Source of the DNA: Streptomyces sp. NBC_01451
GTDB taxonomy: Bacteria > Actinomycetota > Actinomycetes > Streptomycetales > Streptomycetaceae
DNA: 64,000 nucleotides
NCBI RefSeq assembly: GCF_036227485.1
Contig: NZ_CP109479.1
Coordinates: forward strand, 5,766,001 to 5,830,000
Direction: 5' to 3'
Under the pieces are notes generated by a model. That model was not told the DNA's origin. It searched no databases and worked only from the letters and a program-made list of their open reading frames with translations. The position numbers and the translations under genes were made by a program. Of the stretch, positions 9,046 through 17,847 are shown piece after piece (the first letter of the stretch is position 1; each line of letters starts with the position of its first letter).

Positions 9046-10428
9046 TCAGTCGGCCCGCCGCAGGACCCGGTACAACCCCGCGCTCACCACGAACCCCACC
9101 AGGCACGTGATGTCGCCGAAGGACGGCCACTGTTCCGGCACCCACCCCACGTACTCCTCCTGGTTCGAGAAGAGCGGCACCGACACCGCGATGCCCGCCA
9201 ACAAGGCGGCGACACCGGGCCAGTTGGTGAAGCCCCGGTCGGACAGCCGCGCGCTCAGCACCTCCACCGGCGTCCGCGCCTGGAGCCACCGCTCCACCAG
9301 CACCACCCCGAGCCACGGCCCCACCCAGTACGCGATCACCAGCAGGAACGCCTCGTACGCGTGCCCCGCGTCCGCAAGTGACGACCAGGCCGCCGCCGTA
9401 CCCGCGAGTCCGCACAGCACCACGATCGCGCCGCGCCCCAGCCACACGGGCAGCCGGAATCCCAGGGACGTGACCGACATCGCGGAGGAGTAGACGTTCA
9501 GGGCGTTCGCCGAGACCGCGCCCAGGATGATGGCCAGGAGCACCAAGTCGCTCAGCCAGCCCGGGAGATGGCCGGTGAAGGCCGCCGTCGGGGTCGCGCC
9601 CTCGGGAGCGACGATCGTCGCCGAGGCCGCGCCGATGAGCGCCACGACGGAGACGGACACGAACAGGCCGACGGCCGGGTGGAGCGCGGTGCGGAGGCGG
9701 TCGGCCGTACGGGGAAGGTAGCGGGAGTAGTCCGAGGCGGCCGGGTTCCAGCCAGCCGTGTAACCCCAGGCCGCGCTGAAGGCGAGCAGGAAGCCGCCGA
9801 TGCCGCCGCCGGAGCCGGGCGCGCCCAGGTCCGCCTCCTTGAACGTCCAGACACCGGCCAGCAGGAACACGACCGCCAGCGCAGGGAACGCGTACTTCTC
9901 GAAGGCGTGCACGAAGTTGTGGCCGATGAACCCGATCACGATCTCCGCCGCCACCACGAGCAGCAGGGAGGGGAGCGGACGCAGGCCGGTCAGCGTGTTG
10001 AGGGCGAAAGCGGCGCTCACACTGTTGACCGCGAACCAGCCGACGCCCGAGACGAGGGCGTTCACACCGGCGGGCAGCAGATTCCCCCGGAACCCGAAGG
10101 AGAACCGCCCGACCGCCATCTGCGGTACGCCGAACCGGGGGCCGTCGAGGGAGAGGATCCCGTGCGTCAGCGAACCGAGCGCGATGCCCAGCAGCAAGGC
10201 CGCGGACGCCTGCCAGAAGTCCAGGCCGAAGAAGAGGACCGAGATCACGCCGATGTAGACGGTCGCGAACTCGATGTTCGGGGAGGCCCAGGTCCACAGC
10301 AACTGGAGCGGGCCGCCGTGCCGTTCGGCGTCCGGAATGGGTTCCGCGCCCGCCGTCTCCACGGCGATGACCTTGTCGCCGTACTCGGGGGCCGGGGTCA
10401 CGGGTGTACTGGCTGGAGCAGTCGTCAT
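9046..10428 (-). CDS. NCS1-family nucleobase permease (cytosine/purine type)
   Basis: 460 residues from the ATG at 10428. The frame is open further upstream, but the extra residues are Arg/Gly filler and the family N-terminus fits here. About 12 membrane helices. The helix-1 region LLWTWASPNIEFATVYIGV and GDKVIAVETAGAEPIPDAER before it are typical of CodB/PurP-like NCS1 symporters, which import cytosine, purines or allantoin with a cation. A deaminase or catabolic partner gene is not adjacent, so the substrate is not fixed. The gene lies 116 bases downstream of the PLDc_N-type gene on the same strand. Confidence 0.88.
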   Translation of the reverse strand: MTTAPASTPVTPAPEYGDKVIAVETAGAEPIPDAERHGGPLQLLWTWASPNIEFATVYIGVISVLFFGLDFWQASAALLLGIALGSLTHGILSLDGPRFGVPQMAVGRFSFGFRGNLLPAGVNALVSGVGWFAVNSVSAAFALNTLTGLRPLPSLLLVVAAEIVIGFIGHNFVHAFEKYAFPALAVVFLLAGVWTFKEADLGAPGSGGGIGGFLLAFSAAWGYTAGWNPAASDYSRYLPRTADRLRTALHPAVGLFVSVSVVALIGAASATIVAPEGATPTAAFTGHLPGWLSDLVLLAIILGAVSANALNVYSSAMSVTSLGFRLPVWLGRGAIVVLCGLAGTAAAWSSLADAGHAYEAFLLVIAYWVGPWLGVVLVERWLQARTPVEVLSARLSDRGFTNWPGVAALLAGIAVSVPLFSNQEEYVGWVPEQWPSFGDITCLVGFVVSAGLYRVLRRAD

Positions 10429-10544
10429 GCGAGGTAAGTGTCCGGTCCGCACCAGCCCCGGCCCAGGGGCGCATTGTCCGCTTCGGGAGGCTCGCCGACG
10501 TACAGCTTGTACTACTTGCCGTACTTCTTGCCCCGGTCCCGGTG

Positions 10545-10934
10545 CTACTCCTTGGGCTCCTCGCCGCTCTCCCGGCGCTTCAGCTCCTCCTCGCGGCGGC
10601 GCAGATCGGCCTCCCAGTCCCGCAGGTGGGCGTCGTCGTCCTTGACCTCGTCTTCGCCCTTCCCGGCCTTCTCGTCCTTGAGGGACTTCAGGAACTCCGG
10701 GTTGTCGTCCGGGGCGACCCACCGGCCGCCCGAGGCGCCCAGGCGCTCGGCGGTGGCACGGTCACGGCCGATGATCAGCCAGGAGATGGAGCCGACCAGC
10801 GGGAACAGCAGGATCAGGATGGCCCAGACGGGCTTGGGCATGAAGCGGACGTCCTTCTCCTGCGTGGTGACGCAGTCGATGAACGCGTAGATGCTCAGCG
10901 CGAGCGGCACCAGGATCAACAGCACCCGCAGCAT
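10545..10934 (-). CDS. Small membrane protein with PLD-nuclease N-terminal (PLDc_N) domain
   Basis: 129 residues. Two membrane helices lie at about 4-22 and 37-58, with the PLDc_N pattern [25 protein letters not shown] charged, coiled-coil-like tail rich in Glu, Lys and Arg follows (about 85-129). The family is widespread and of unknown biochemical role; there is no phospholipase domain here despite the name. It is divergent from mqnL across a 98-bp gap. Confidence 0.85.
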   Translation of the reverse strand: MLRVLLILVPLALSIYAFIDCVTTQEKDVRFMPKPVWAILILLFPLVGSISWLIIGRDRATAERLGASGGRWVAPDDNPEFLKSLKDEKAGKGEDEVKDDDAHLRDWEADLRRREEELKRRESGEEPKE

Positions 10935-11032
10935 GTATTCGAATCCCCTTGAGTCGCTGTCCGGGCGCGCTGACGGTCGCGTCCGGCCCCCGCTGACCAG
11001 TCCAGGGTAGTGGGTGACGGATACTGGAACGC

Positions 11033-12490
11033 ATGGCTTACGACGATCTTCGCTCCCTGCTCAGGGCGCTGGAGCGCGAGGGCGACCTCAAGCGCATCAA
11101 GGCCGAGGTGGACCCGTACCTGGAGGTCGGGGAGATCGTCGACCGCGTGCAGAAGGCAGGCGGTCCCGCGCTGCTCTTCGAGAACGTGCGAGGGTCGGCG
11201 ATGCCGCTGGCGATGAACGTGTTCGGCACCGACCGGCGACTGCTCAAGTCGCTGGGGCTGAAGTCGTACGCGGACATCAGCGACCGGATCGGCGGGCTGC
11301 TGAAGCCCGAACTGCCGCACGGTTTCGTGGGTGTACGGGAGGCCTTCGGCAAGCTCGGCGCGATGACGCACGTACCGCCGAAGAAGGTGAAGTCGGACAA
11401 CGCGCCCGTGCAGGAGGTCGTCCTCAAGGGCGACGAGGTGGACCTCGACCGTCTCCCGGCGCTCTTCACCTGGCCGGAGGACGGCGGCTCCTTCTTCAAC
11501 CTGGGGCTGACGCACACCAAGGACCCGGAGAGCGGCGTACGCAACCTGGGTCTCTACCGCCTCCAGCGGCACGACAAGCGCACGATCGGCATGCACTGGC
11601 AGATCCACAAGGACAGCCGCAACCACTACCAGGTGGCGGCGCGCAAGGGCGAGCGGCTCCCGGTCGCCATCGCGTTCGGCTGCCCGCCCGCCGTCACCTA
11701 CGCGTCCACGGCACCCCTCCCCGGTGACATCGACGAATACCTGTTCGCCGGGTTCATCGCCGGCAAGCGGATCGAGATGGTCGACTGCCGGACGGTGCCG
11801 TTGCAGGTGCCGGCGCAGGCGGAGGTCGTACTGGAGGGCTGGCTGGAGCCGGGCGAGATGCTCCCCGAGGGCCCCTTCGGCGACCACACGGGCTTCTACA
11901 CCCCGCAGGAGCCCTTCCCGGCGCTCACCATCGACTGCGTGACGATGCGGCGGCGCCCGCTGCTCCAGTCGATCGTCGTCGGCAGGCCGCCGACGGAGGA
12001 CGGCCCGCTGGGCCGGGCCACGGAGAGGTTCTTCCTCCCCCTCCTCAAGATCATCGTTCCGGACATCGTGGACTACCACCTCCCCGAGGCGGGCGGCTTC
12101 CACAACTGCGCGATCGTCTCGATCGACAAGAAGTACCCCAAGCACGCGCAGAAGGTGATGCACGCCGTCTGGGGCGCCCACATGATGTCCCTGACCAAGC
12201 TGATCGTGGTCGTCGACTCGGACTGCGACGTCCACGACCTGCACGAGGTCGCCTGGCGCGCCCTCGGCAACACGGACTACGCCCGCGACCTGACCGTCGT
12301 CGAGGGCCCCGTCGACCATCTCGACCACGCCTCCTACCAGCAGTTCTGGGGCGGCAAGGCGGGCATCGACGCGACCCGCAAGTGGCCCGAGGAGGGGTAC
12401 ACACGGGACGGCGGCTGGCCGGAGATGGTCGTGTCGGACCCGGACACGGCGGCGAAGGTCGACAGACGCTGGAAGGAATACGGCCTGTGA
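11033..12490 (+). CDS. mqnL: UbiD-family decarboxylase of the futalosine menaquinone pathway
   Basis: 485 residues, standard UbiD length. Conserved blocks include [19 protein letters not shown] and the active-site segment [18 protein letters not shown]. UbiD enzymes use prenylated FMN to decarboxylate aromatic acids. Here the inferred substrate is prenylated 6-naphthoate carboxylate in late menaquinone synthesis. The identity is supported by the gene order: mqnP (UbiA type) overlaps its stop and mqnM (UbiX type, which makes the prenylated-FMN cofactor) follows. No strong ribosome site precedes the ATG. Confidence 0.9.
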   Translation: MAYDDLRSLLRALEREGDLKRIKAEVDPYLEVGEIVDRVQKAGGPALLFENVRGSAMPLAMNVFGTDRRLLKSLGLKSYADISDRIGGLLKPELPHGFVGVREAFGKLGAMTHVPPKKVKSDNAPVQEVVLKGDEVDLDRLPALFTWPEDGGSFFNLGLTHTKDPESGVRNLGLYRLQRHDKRTIGMHWQIHKDSRNHYQVAARKGERLPVAIAFGCPPAVTYASTAPLPGDIDEYLFAGFIAGKRIEMVDCRTVPLQVPAQAEVVLEGWLEPGEMLPEGPFGDHTGFYTPQEPFPALTIDCVTMRRRPLLQSIVVGRPPTEDGPLGRATERFFLPLLKIIVPDIVDYHLPEAGGFHNCAIVSIDKKYPKHAQKVMHAVWGAHMMSLTKLIVVVDSDCDVHDLHEVAWRALGNTDYARDLTVVEGPVDHLDHASYQQFWGGKAGIDATRKWPEEGYTRDGGWPEMVVSDPDTAAKVDRRWKEYGL

Positions 12491-13395
12491 GTTCCGCATC
12501 CGCATCCGCCGCGCTGCCCCAGCCGGGCCGCACCAAGGCGTTCCTGCGCCTGGTGATGATCGAACACTCGATCTTCGCGCTGCCCTTCGCCTACATCGCG
12601 GCGCTGACGGCGATGTTCGAGACGGACCGCAACGTCCACTGGGGGCGGCTGCTCCTGGTCACCGTCTGCATGGTCGGCCTGCGCACGTTCGCGATGGCGG
12701 TCAACCGGATCATCGACCGCGAGATCGACGCCCGTAACCCGCGCACGGCCCACCGCGAGCTGGTGACCGGCGCGATGTCCGTGAAGCACGCCTGGACCGG
12801 CGCCCTGATCGCCGTCGTCGTCTTCCTCGGCTCGGCGGCACTCCTGAACCCCCTGTGCCTGGCCCTCGCCCCCGTCGCGGTGATCCCGATGGTGGTCTAC
12901 CCGTACGGCAAGCGGTTCACGAACTTCCCCCAGGCCATCCTGGGCCTCGCCCAGGCCATGGGCCCGGTCGGCGGCTGGCTGGCGATCACGGGGGAGTGGT
13001 CCTGGGACGCGGTGATCCTCGGGCTGGCGGTCGGCATCTGGATCGGCGGCTTCGACCTGATCTACGCCTGCCAGGACGTCGAGACGGACCGTGAGACCGG
13101 CGTGCTGTCGGTACCGGCCCGCTTCGGCATCCCGGCGGCGGTGTGGAGCGCCCGCGTCTGCCACGCCCTGACGACGGGCCTGCTCGTCTGGTACGCGGTC
13201 GCCACCGGCGCGGGGGCGTTCTTCTGGCTGGGGCTGGTGATCGTGGCGGGCGCCTTCGTGTACGAACACACGATCGTGCGCCCGCATGATCTGTCCCGGT
13301 TGAACAGGGCGTTCTTCTCGGTCAACGGGTTCATCGGCATCGCTCTTTTCGGGTGCGCGCTGCTCGATCTGATCGTCCGTGGACTGACGGTCTGA
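12487..13395 (+). CDS. mqnP: UbiA-family prenyltransferase of the futalosine menaquinone pathway
   Basis: 302 residues from a GTG that overlaps the mqnL stop by four bases. The first Asp-rich motif is NRIIDREIDARNPRTAHRE at about residues 75-93. The second is DLIYACQDVETDRETGVLSVP near 190-210. Seven to nine membrane helices. The enzyme attaches the polyprenyl chain to the naphthoate precursor at the membrane, using Mg2+-bound polyprenyl diphosphate. Coupling to mqnL and proximity to mqnM and mqnE make a menaquinone role far more likely than another UbiA function. Confidence 0.9.
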   Translation: MSSASASAALPQPGRTKAFLRLVMIEHSIFALPFAYIAALTAMFETDRNVHWGRLLLVTVCMVGLRTFAMAVNRIIDREIDARNPRTAHRELVTGAMSVKHAWTGALIAVVVFLGSAALLNPLCLALAPVAVIPMVVYPYGKRFTNFPQAILGLAQAMGPVGGWLAITGEWSWDAVILGLAVGIWIGGFDLIYACQDVETDRETGVLSVPARFGIPAAVWSARVCHALTTGLLVWYAVATGAGAFFWLGLVIVAGAFVYEHTIVRPHDLSRLNRAFFSVNGFIGIALFGCALLDLIVRGLTV

Positions 13396-13418
13396 ATTCC
13401 GGTAGGGGTGACCGCCGG

Positions 13419-13424
13419 TAGGCT
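13419..13424 (+). promoter_or_regulatory. -10-like TAGGCT seven bases before mqnM start (possible leaderless transcript)
   Basis: TAGGCT matches the Streptomyces -10 consensus and is followed by six bases and then the GTG of mqnM. That spacing would put the transcription start on the start codon. No clear ribosome site is present. A separate start inside the mqnL-mqnP-mqnM cluster is inferred. Confidence 0.45.
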
Positions 13425-13430
13425 CAGGGT

Positions 13431-14135
13431 GTGAACGCAGGAGAAACGCAGCGCACGCCTTGGATCGTGGGGGTGTCCGGAGCCTCAGGGACGCCGTATG
13501 CGGCTGCTGTGCTGCGCGCGCTGCTCGCGGCGGGGGAAGCCGTCGATCTCGTCGTCAGCCGGGCCTCCAGGCTCACCCTGCTCGACGAGACCGGGATCTC
13601 CTTCCGGGACGCCCACTGGCAGGACGACCTGCGGGAATGGCTGGCCCGCGGCGCCGACGGCAAGCCCGACACCTTCGACGCGGACATCAGCGGCGTACGG
13701 CACTGGAGCGCCGGGGATCTGGCGGCCGGGCCCTCCTCGGGGTCGTACGCCACCAAGGGGATGCTGATCGTGCCCGCCTCCACGGCCTGTGTGGCCGGGG
13801 TCGCGCTCGGGCTGTCGAAGGACCTGTTGCAGCGGGCGGCCAGTGTCACCCTCAAGGAACGGCGCGCACTCGTCGTCGCCGTACGGGAGTCCCCGTTGAA
13901 CGGGCAGACCCTCCGTCACCTGGTGACCCTGGACGACGCCGGCGCGAGCGTCGTACCGGCCTCGCCCGCCTTCTACGCGGGTGCCACCCACATCCAGGAC
14001 CTCGTCGACTTCGTCGCCGGGCGCGTGCTCGACGCGGCGGGCGTCACGCACGGGCTGTACCGCCGCTGGAAGGGCGAACTCGGCGGCGGGGCGGGGCCGG
14101 GGGCGGCCCGTACGTCCCGTACTGATAACGACTGA
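13431..14135 (+). CDS. mqnM: UbiX-family flavin prenyltransferase
   Basis: 234 residues from GTG. The FMN-binding N-terminus VSGASGTPYAAAVLRALL is at residues 14-31. The middle carries the conserved STACVAGVALGLSKDLLQRAA and ERRALVVAVRESPLN blocks of UbiX/Pad1. UbiX transfers dimethylallyl to FMN, producing the cofactor needed by the UbiD decarboxylase. It lies 35 bases after mqnP on the same strand. The last 20 residues are a Gly/Ala-rich extension. The symbol rests on pathway context. Confidence 0.9.
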   Translation: MNAGETQRTPWIVGVSGASGTPYAAAVLRALLAAGEAVDLVVSRASRLTLLDETGISFRDAHWQDDLREWLARGADGKPDTFDADISGVRHWSAGDLAAGPSSGSYATKGMLIVPASTACVAGVALGLSKDLLQRAASVTLKERRALVVAVRESPLNGQTLRHLVTLDDAGASVVPASPAFYAGATHIQDLVDFVAGRVLDAAGVTHGLYRRWKGELGGGAGPGAARTSRTDND

Positions 14136-14187
14136 GCCGGCGTACGTATCAGCAACCGGCAGTACCGCTCATCACCTTCGGGAACCT

Positions 14188-14210
14188 CAGCAGTGCAGCA
14201 GTGCAGCAGT
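14188..14210. repeat. CAGCAGTG short tandem repeat
   Basis: About three copies of an 8-base unit with CAG-CAG-TG phase. It lies directly before the 10-bp array upstream of the Lrp gene. Possibly slippage-prone; no known role. Confidence 0.6.
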
Positions 14211-14217
14211 CTTCACC

Positions 14218-14267
14218 TTCAGCAGGCTTCAGAAATGTTCAGCAATCTTCAGGATTCTTCATCGGAA
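14218..14267. repeat. Five 10-bp TTCAG-N5 direct repeats upstream of the Lrp gene
   Basis: Five units start at 14218, 14228, 14238, 14248 and 14258. The first four begin TTCAG and the fifth TTCAT, and all are exactly ten bases apart. The last unit runs into the ribosome site of the Lrp gene. The period is close to one helical turn, so all units present the same face of the DNA. Lrp/AsnC proteins form octamers that bind phased sites, so autoregulation is a reasonable inference. Confidence 0.75.
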
Positions 14268-14278
14268 GGCTCGATCGC

Positions 14279-14734
14279 ATGGACGCCGTGGACAGGCAGC
14301 TCATCCAGGCCCTGAGAGAGAACGGCCGGGCCTCCTACGCCGAGCTGGGGCGCCTCGTCGGTCTGTCGGGACCCAGTGTCACCGACCGCATCAACCGGCT
14401 GGAGGCGGCCGGTGTCATCACCGGATACCGCGCCACCGTCGACTCCGCCTCGCTCGGCCTGGGCGTCATCGCGCTCATCGGTATCTCGCTGTCCGACGCG
14501 GCCGACCACGAGGACGTGGCGCGCCGCATGCGGGACCTCAGTGAGATCGAGGACTGCTGGTTCATCGCGGGCGACGACTCGTTCATGCTCAAGGTGCGGG
14601 CGAGCGACGTCGACGGGCTGGAGAAGACCATCCGGCGGCTCAGCGGGACCGCGGGCGTCTCCAGGACCCGTACGACCATCGTGCTCTCCACGAAGTGGGA
14701 GAACAGGGTGGGTGAGCTGCCGGAGGAGCAGTAG
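14279..14734 (+). CDS. Lrp/AsnC-family transcriptional regulator
   Basis: 151 residues from the ATG at 14279, nine bases after GGAAGG. The helix-turn-helix is at about residues 4-50 (MDAVDRQLIQALRENGRASY, then LSGPSVTDRINRLEAAGVI). The RAM ligand-binding domain runs from about 65 to 140 (WFIAGDDSFMLKVRASDVDGLEKTI). These proteins bind amino acids or related small molecules and act as octameric repressors or activators. It sits between mqnM and mqnE, 90 bases before mqnE, and could link menaquinone synthesis to amino-acid supply. That link is inference. A helically phased repeat lies in its promoter. Confidence 0.93.
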   Translation: MDAVDRQLIQALRENGRASYAELGRLVGLSGPSVTDRINRLEAAGVITGYRATVDSASLGLGVIALIGISLSDAADHEDVARRMRDLSEIEDCWFIAGDDSFMLKVRASDVDGLEKTIRRLSGTAGVSRTRTTIVLSTKWENRVGELPEEQ

Positions 14735-14824
14735 GGGCACAGGCACGAAGCGCCTGTTGGGGACCCCTCCCGTCCGAAGGGCGGGGGAGTACGGTTGGCC
14801 GAGTTGTCGGAGAAAGGTGTGGGC

Positions 14825-15988
14825 ATGGACGTCGGGCTCAAGCGCGAGCTGGAGGAGAAGGTCAGGGCCGGTGAGCGGCTGACCCGCGAGGACGGCATCG
14901 CGCTCTACGAGTCGGACGACCTGGCCTGGCTGGGCGGGCTGGCCCACGAGGTGCGCACCCGTAAGAACGGTGACGTCGTCCACTTCAACGTCAACCGGCA
15001 CCTCAACATGACCAACGTGTGCACGGCCTCCTGCGCCTACTGCTCGTTCCAGCGCAAGCCGGGCGAGAAGGACGCGTACACGATGCGCATCGAGGAGGCG
15101 GTGAAGCTCGCCAAGGCGATGGAGGGCGAGAACCTCACCGAGCTGCACATCGTCAACGGCCTGCACCCGAGTCTCCCGTGGCGGTACTACCCGCGCTCCC
15201 TGCGGGAGTTGAAGGCGGCCCTCCCGGGCGTCTCCCTCAAGGCGTTCACGGCGACGGAGATCCACCACTTCGAGACGATCAGCGGTCTGTCGGCGTCGGA
15301 GATCCTCGACGAGCTGATCGACGCGGGTCTCGAGTCGCTGACCGGCGGCGGCGCCGAGATCTTCGACTGGGAGGTCCGCGAGCACATCGTCGACCACCGG
15401 ACGCACTGGGAGGACTGGTCGCGCATCCACCGCCTCGCGCACGAGAAGGGTCTCAAGACCCCGTGCACGATGCTGTACGGCCACATCGAGGAGCCCCGGC
15501 ACCGCGTCGACCACGTCCTGCGCCTGCGTGAACTCCAGGACGAGACCGGCGGTTTCCAGGTCTTCATCCCGCTGCGCTACCAGCACGACTTCGTCGACAT
15601 GAAGGACGGCAAGGTCAGGAACCGCCTCCAGGCACGCACGCAGATGGCGACCGGCGCCGAGGCCCTGAAGACCTTCGCGGTCTCCCGGCTGCTGTTCGAC
15701 AACGTCCCGCACGTCAAGGTCTTCTGGGTGATGCACGGCGTCCAGACCGCCCAGCTGGCCCTCCAGCACGGCGCCGACGACATGGACGGCTCGGTCGTCG
15801 AGTACAAGATCACCCACGACGCCGACAACTACGGCACCCCCAACAAGCTCACCCGCGAGGACCTGCTCGACCTGATCCGGGACGCCGGTTTCCGTCCGGT
15901 GGAGCGCAACACGCGGTACGAGATCATCCGGGAGTACGACGGCCCGGACCCGGCGCGCCGGGATTCGCCGCAGCCGATGCGGGTGTGA
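14825..15988 (+). CDS. mqnE: Aminofutalosine synthase (radical SAM)
   Basis: 387 residues from the ATG at 14825, seven bases after GAAAGG. The radical-SAM cluster is C66-x3-C70-x2-C73 (CTASCAYCSF). NVNRHLNMTNVC before it and LTELHIVNGLHPSLPW after it are typical of MqnE. MqnE joins 3-enolpyruvylbenzoate (from MqnA) to SAM-derived adenosine to give aminofutalosine, an early step of the futalosine route. MqnC has a similar fold, but the linkage with mqnL, mqnP and mqnM, and QHDFVDMKDGKVRNR, make MqnE the better call. Confidence 0.88.
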   Translation: MDVGLKRELEEKVRAGERLTREDGIALYESDDLAWLGGLAHEVRTRKNGDVVHFNVNRHLNMTNVCTASCAYCSFQRKPGEKDAYTMRIEEAVKLAKAMEGENLTELHIVNGLHPSLPWRYYPRSLRELKAALPGVSLKAFTATEIHHFETISGLSASEILDELIDAGLESLTGGGAEIFDWEVREHIVDHRTHWEDWSRIHRLAHEKGLKTPCTMLYGHIEEPRHRVDHVLRLRELQDETGGFQVFIPLRYQHDFVDMKDGKVRNRLQARTQMATGAEALKTFAVSRLLFDNVPHVKVFWVMHGVQTAQLALQHGADDMDGSVVEYKITHDADNYGTPNKLTREDLLDLIRDAGFRPVERNTRYEIIREYDGPDPARRDSPQPMRV

Positions 15989-16065
15989 GGGAGCGAAGGC
16001 GCGTGAGGGTGTGAGGATGCGTGCGGGCGTGAGGGTGCGAGTTCGAACGCCGATCCGGTAATGGG

Positions 16066-16071
16066 TATTCT
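16066..16071 (+). promoter_or_regulatory. -10-like TATTCT before acetyltransferase GTG (possible leaderless transcript)
   Basis: TATTCT is followed by six bases and the GTG at 16078. TTCGAA lies 18 bases upstream at 16042-16047 as a possible -35. There is no ribosome site. The layout matches other candidate leaderless starts in this window. Confidence 0.45.
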
Positions 16072-16077
16072 ACGGCT

Positions 16078-16602
16078 GTGACGCTTACCTTCACCCTCGA
16101 TCCCGCAGTGACCCCCGACCTCCGCGACGGGCTCCTCGACCTGTGGACGGACGTCTCCAACGCGGGCGGTGCCGTCGGCTTCGTCGCCCCCGTGGAGAGG
16201 GAGACGATCCGGCCCGAGCTGGTGAAGCACTTCGCGGCGATGGCGGGCGGCCGGACCCGGCTCCTGGTCGCCCACGACGAGGCCGGACAGGTCGCCGCGA
16301 CCGCCTTCTTCACCTTCAACACCCACCGGCTGATGACCCACTGGGTGTGGCTGAACACGGTGATGGTGCACCCCCGCCACCAGGGCAGGGGCTACGGCCG
16401 CGACCTGCTGTCCGCGGCGGCCGACGCCGCCCGCACCTTCGGGGGCACGGAGGCGATCCGCCTCACCTGCCGCGGCGGCCTCGGTCTGGAGCGTTTCTAC
16501 GGCTCCTGCGGCTACAAGGAGGTCGGCCGCATACCCGGCGCGATACGGGTCGCACCCGGCGACGACCGCGACGACGTCATCATGCTCCAGTCCCTGGCGT
16601 GA
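16078..16602 (+). CDS. GNAT-family N-acetyltransferase
   Basis: 174 residues from GTG. The acetyl-CoA pyrophosphate-binding motif is HQGRGYGRDLL at about residues 100-110, after the beta-strand WLNTVMVHPR. The C-terminus (GGLGLERFYGSCGYKEVGRIPGAI) is the usual GNAT beta-hairpin region. It acetylates an amine on an unknown small molecule or protein. It follows mqnE by about 90 bases that contain short GTGAGGGTG-type direct repeats. Confidence 0.88.
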   Translation: MTLTFTLDPAVTPDLRDGLLDLWTDVSNAGGAVGFVAPVERETIRPELVKHFAAMAGGRTRLLVAHDEAGQVAATAFFTFNTHRLMTHWVWLNTVMVHPRHQGRGYGRDLLSAAADAARTFGGTEAIRLTCRGGLGLERFYGSCGYKEVGRIPGAIRVAPGDDRDDVIMLQSLA

Positions 16603-16686
16603 GCGCGTGCACCCCCGTGCAAGATCGGGACCTTGCCGTGCTTCACTGGACGGTGCCCCTTTTTGGAACCGGAAGAGTGGATTGAG

Positions 16687-17067
16687 ATGCTCCGCTACAC
16701 GCTGATGCGCCTCGGGATCTTGGTGGCCTGCCTGCTGGTCGTCTGGGGCCTCGTCCAGTCCGGTATCGCCCCGCGTGGCCTGGGCGACTCCAACGGCATG
16801 TGGATCATCCTGCTCTCCCTCGTGATCTCCGCCCCGATCAGCTTCGTGGCGCTGCGCAAGGAGCGGGACCGGGCGTCGGTGCAGATCGTCGAGAGGGTGG
16901 ACCGCGTCAAGGCCAACCTGGACGCGAACCGCAGCCAGGAGGACGAGGCGGTCGACGAAGCGGCCCGCGCCCAGGCCGAGGTCGAGATTCAGGCCGAGAC
17001 CAAGGCCGAGACCAAGGCCGAGGCCGAGGTCCAGTCCCAGGGGCAGCCCCAGGGCCAGCCCTCCTGA
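16687..17067 (+). CDS. DUF4229-type two-helix membrane protein
   Basis: 126 residues from the ATG at 16687. Two membrane helices lie at about 2-24 (LRYTLMRLGILVACLLVVWGL) and 37-56. A cytoplasmic helical tail follows, with ERDRASVQIVERVDRVKANLDANRSQEDEA, then a run of Ala/Glu/Lys and Gln-rich repeats (ETKAETKAEAEVQSQGQPQGQ). It matches the small actinobacterial DUF4229 family often found near mqnE. The function is unknown. The tail length probably varies between strains because its DNA is repetitive. Confidence 0.8.
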   Translation: MLRYTLMRLGILVACLLVVWGLVQSGIAPRGLGDSNGMWIILLSLVISAPISFVALRKERDRASVQIVERVDRVKANLDANRSQEDEAVDEAARAQAEVEIQAETKAETKAEAEVQSQGQPQGQPS

Positions 17068-17103
17068 CCTGACCTGATCTCACGGCCCACCGGACCACAC
17101 AAC

Positions 17104-17109
17104 TACCCT
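17104..17109 (+). promoter_or_regulatory. -10-like TACCCT before TetR ATG (possible leaderless transcript)
   Basis: TACCCT is followed by seven pyrimidine-rich bases and then the ATG at 17117, with no ribosome site. Same spacing as the other candidate leaderless starts listed. Confidence 0.4.
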
Positions 17110-17116
17110 TGCCCCC

Positions 17117-17788
17117 ATGGGTGCTGTGAAGAACAAGCGGATGCCGCGCGCCGTCCGTGAGCAGCAGATGCTGGATGCCGCCGTACGGACCTTCGGCCAG
17201 CGCGGCTACATGGCCGCGTCGATGGACGAGATCGCCGAACTCGCCGGTGTCTCCAAGCCGTTGGTCTATCTGTACCTGAACTCGAAGGAAGACCTCTTCA
17301 CCGCCTGCATCCGGCGCGAGGCCGGGGCGCTCACCGAGGCGGTCCGCGCCGGCGTCGAGCGGACCCTGCCCGCCGACCGCCAGCTCTGGGACGGCCTGCG
17401 CGCGTTCTTCACGCACACCGCGCAGAACCCGGACGGCTGGTCGGTACTCCACCTCCAGGCCCGTACGCACGGCGAGCCGTTCGCGTCCGAGGTCGCCGCG
17501 ATGCGTGAGGGGCTCGTCGCGTTCGTCACCCAGCTGATCGTGGTCGCCGCCCGCGAGGCCCACCGGGACCCCTCGCTGCCGGAGCGGGAGGTCGCCGGCC
17601 TCGCCGTGTCCCTCGTCGGCGCCGCCGAATCCCTCGCCGCCTGGGCCAACGCCACCCCGGGGATCAGCGCCAGACAGGCGGCGACGACCCTGATGAACTT
17701 CGCCTGGGCGGGCCTGGACAACCTGATGGCCGGGCACCCCTGGTCACCCCCGGCGGAAACGCCGGACACCGCCGACACGGAAACCTGA
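17117..17788 (+). CDS. TetR-family regulator, probably of lipid metabolism genes
   Basis: 223 residues. The N-terminal DNA-binding domain spans about 9-58 (REQQMLDAAVRTFGQRGY, then LAGVSKPLVYLYLNSKEDLF). The C-terminal domain is helical. Genes for a MaoC hydratase and an acyl-CoA ligase lie 0.4 to 1.6 kb downstream. A pair of TTAC/GTAA palindromes of the kind bound by fatty-acid TetR regulators sits in their shared promoter region. Control of those genes is inferred, not shown. Confidence 0.9.
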   Translation: MGAVKNKRMPRAVREQQMLDAAVRTFGQRGYMAASMDEIAELAGVSKPLVYLYLNSKEDLFTACIRREAGALTEAVRAGVERTLPADRQLWDGLRAFFTHTAQNPDGWSVLHLQARTHGEPFASEVAAMREGLVAFVTQLIVVAAREAHRDPSLPEREVAGLAVSLVGAAESLAAWANATPGISARQAATTLMNFAWAGLDNLMAGHPWSPPAETPDTADTET

Positions 17789-17847
17789 GCGGGCCCGGCA
17801 AAGTCCGCTGCGCCCCGACCGCGCTCCGAAGGCGCGGCAGGCCTGAA

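Noticed and set aside
16020..16060. tRNA-like T-loop GTTCGAAC
   Set aside because: No acceptor or anticodon stem could be built around it; GTTCGAA is better explained as part of a promoter.
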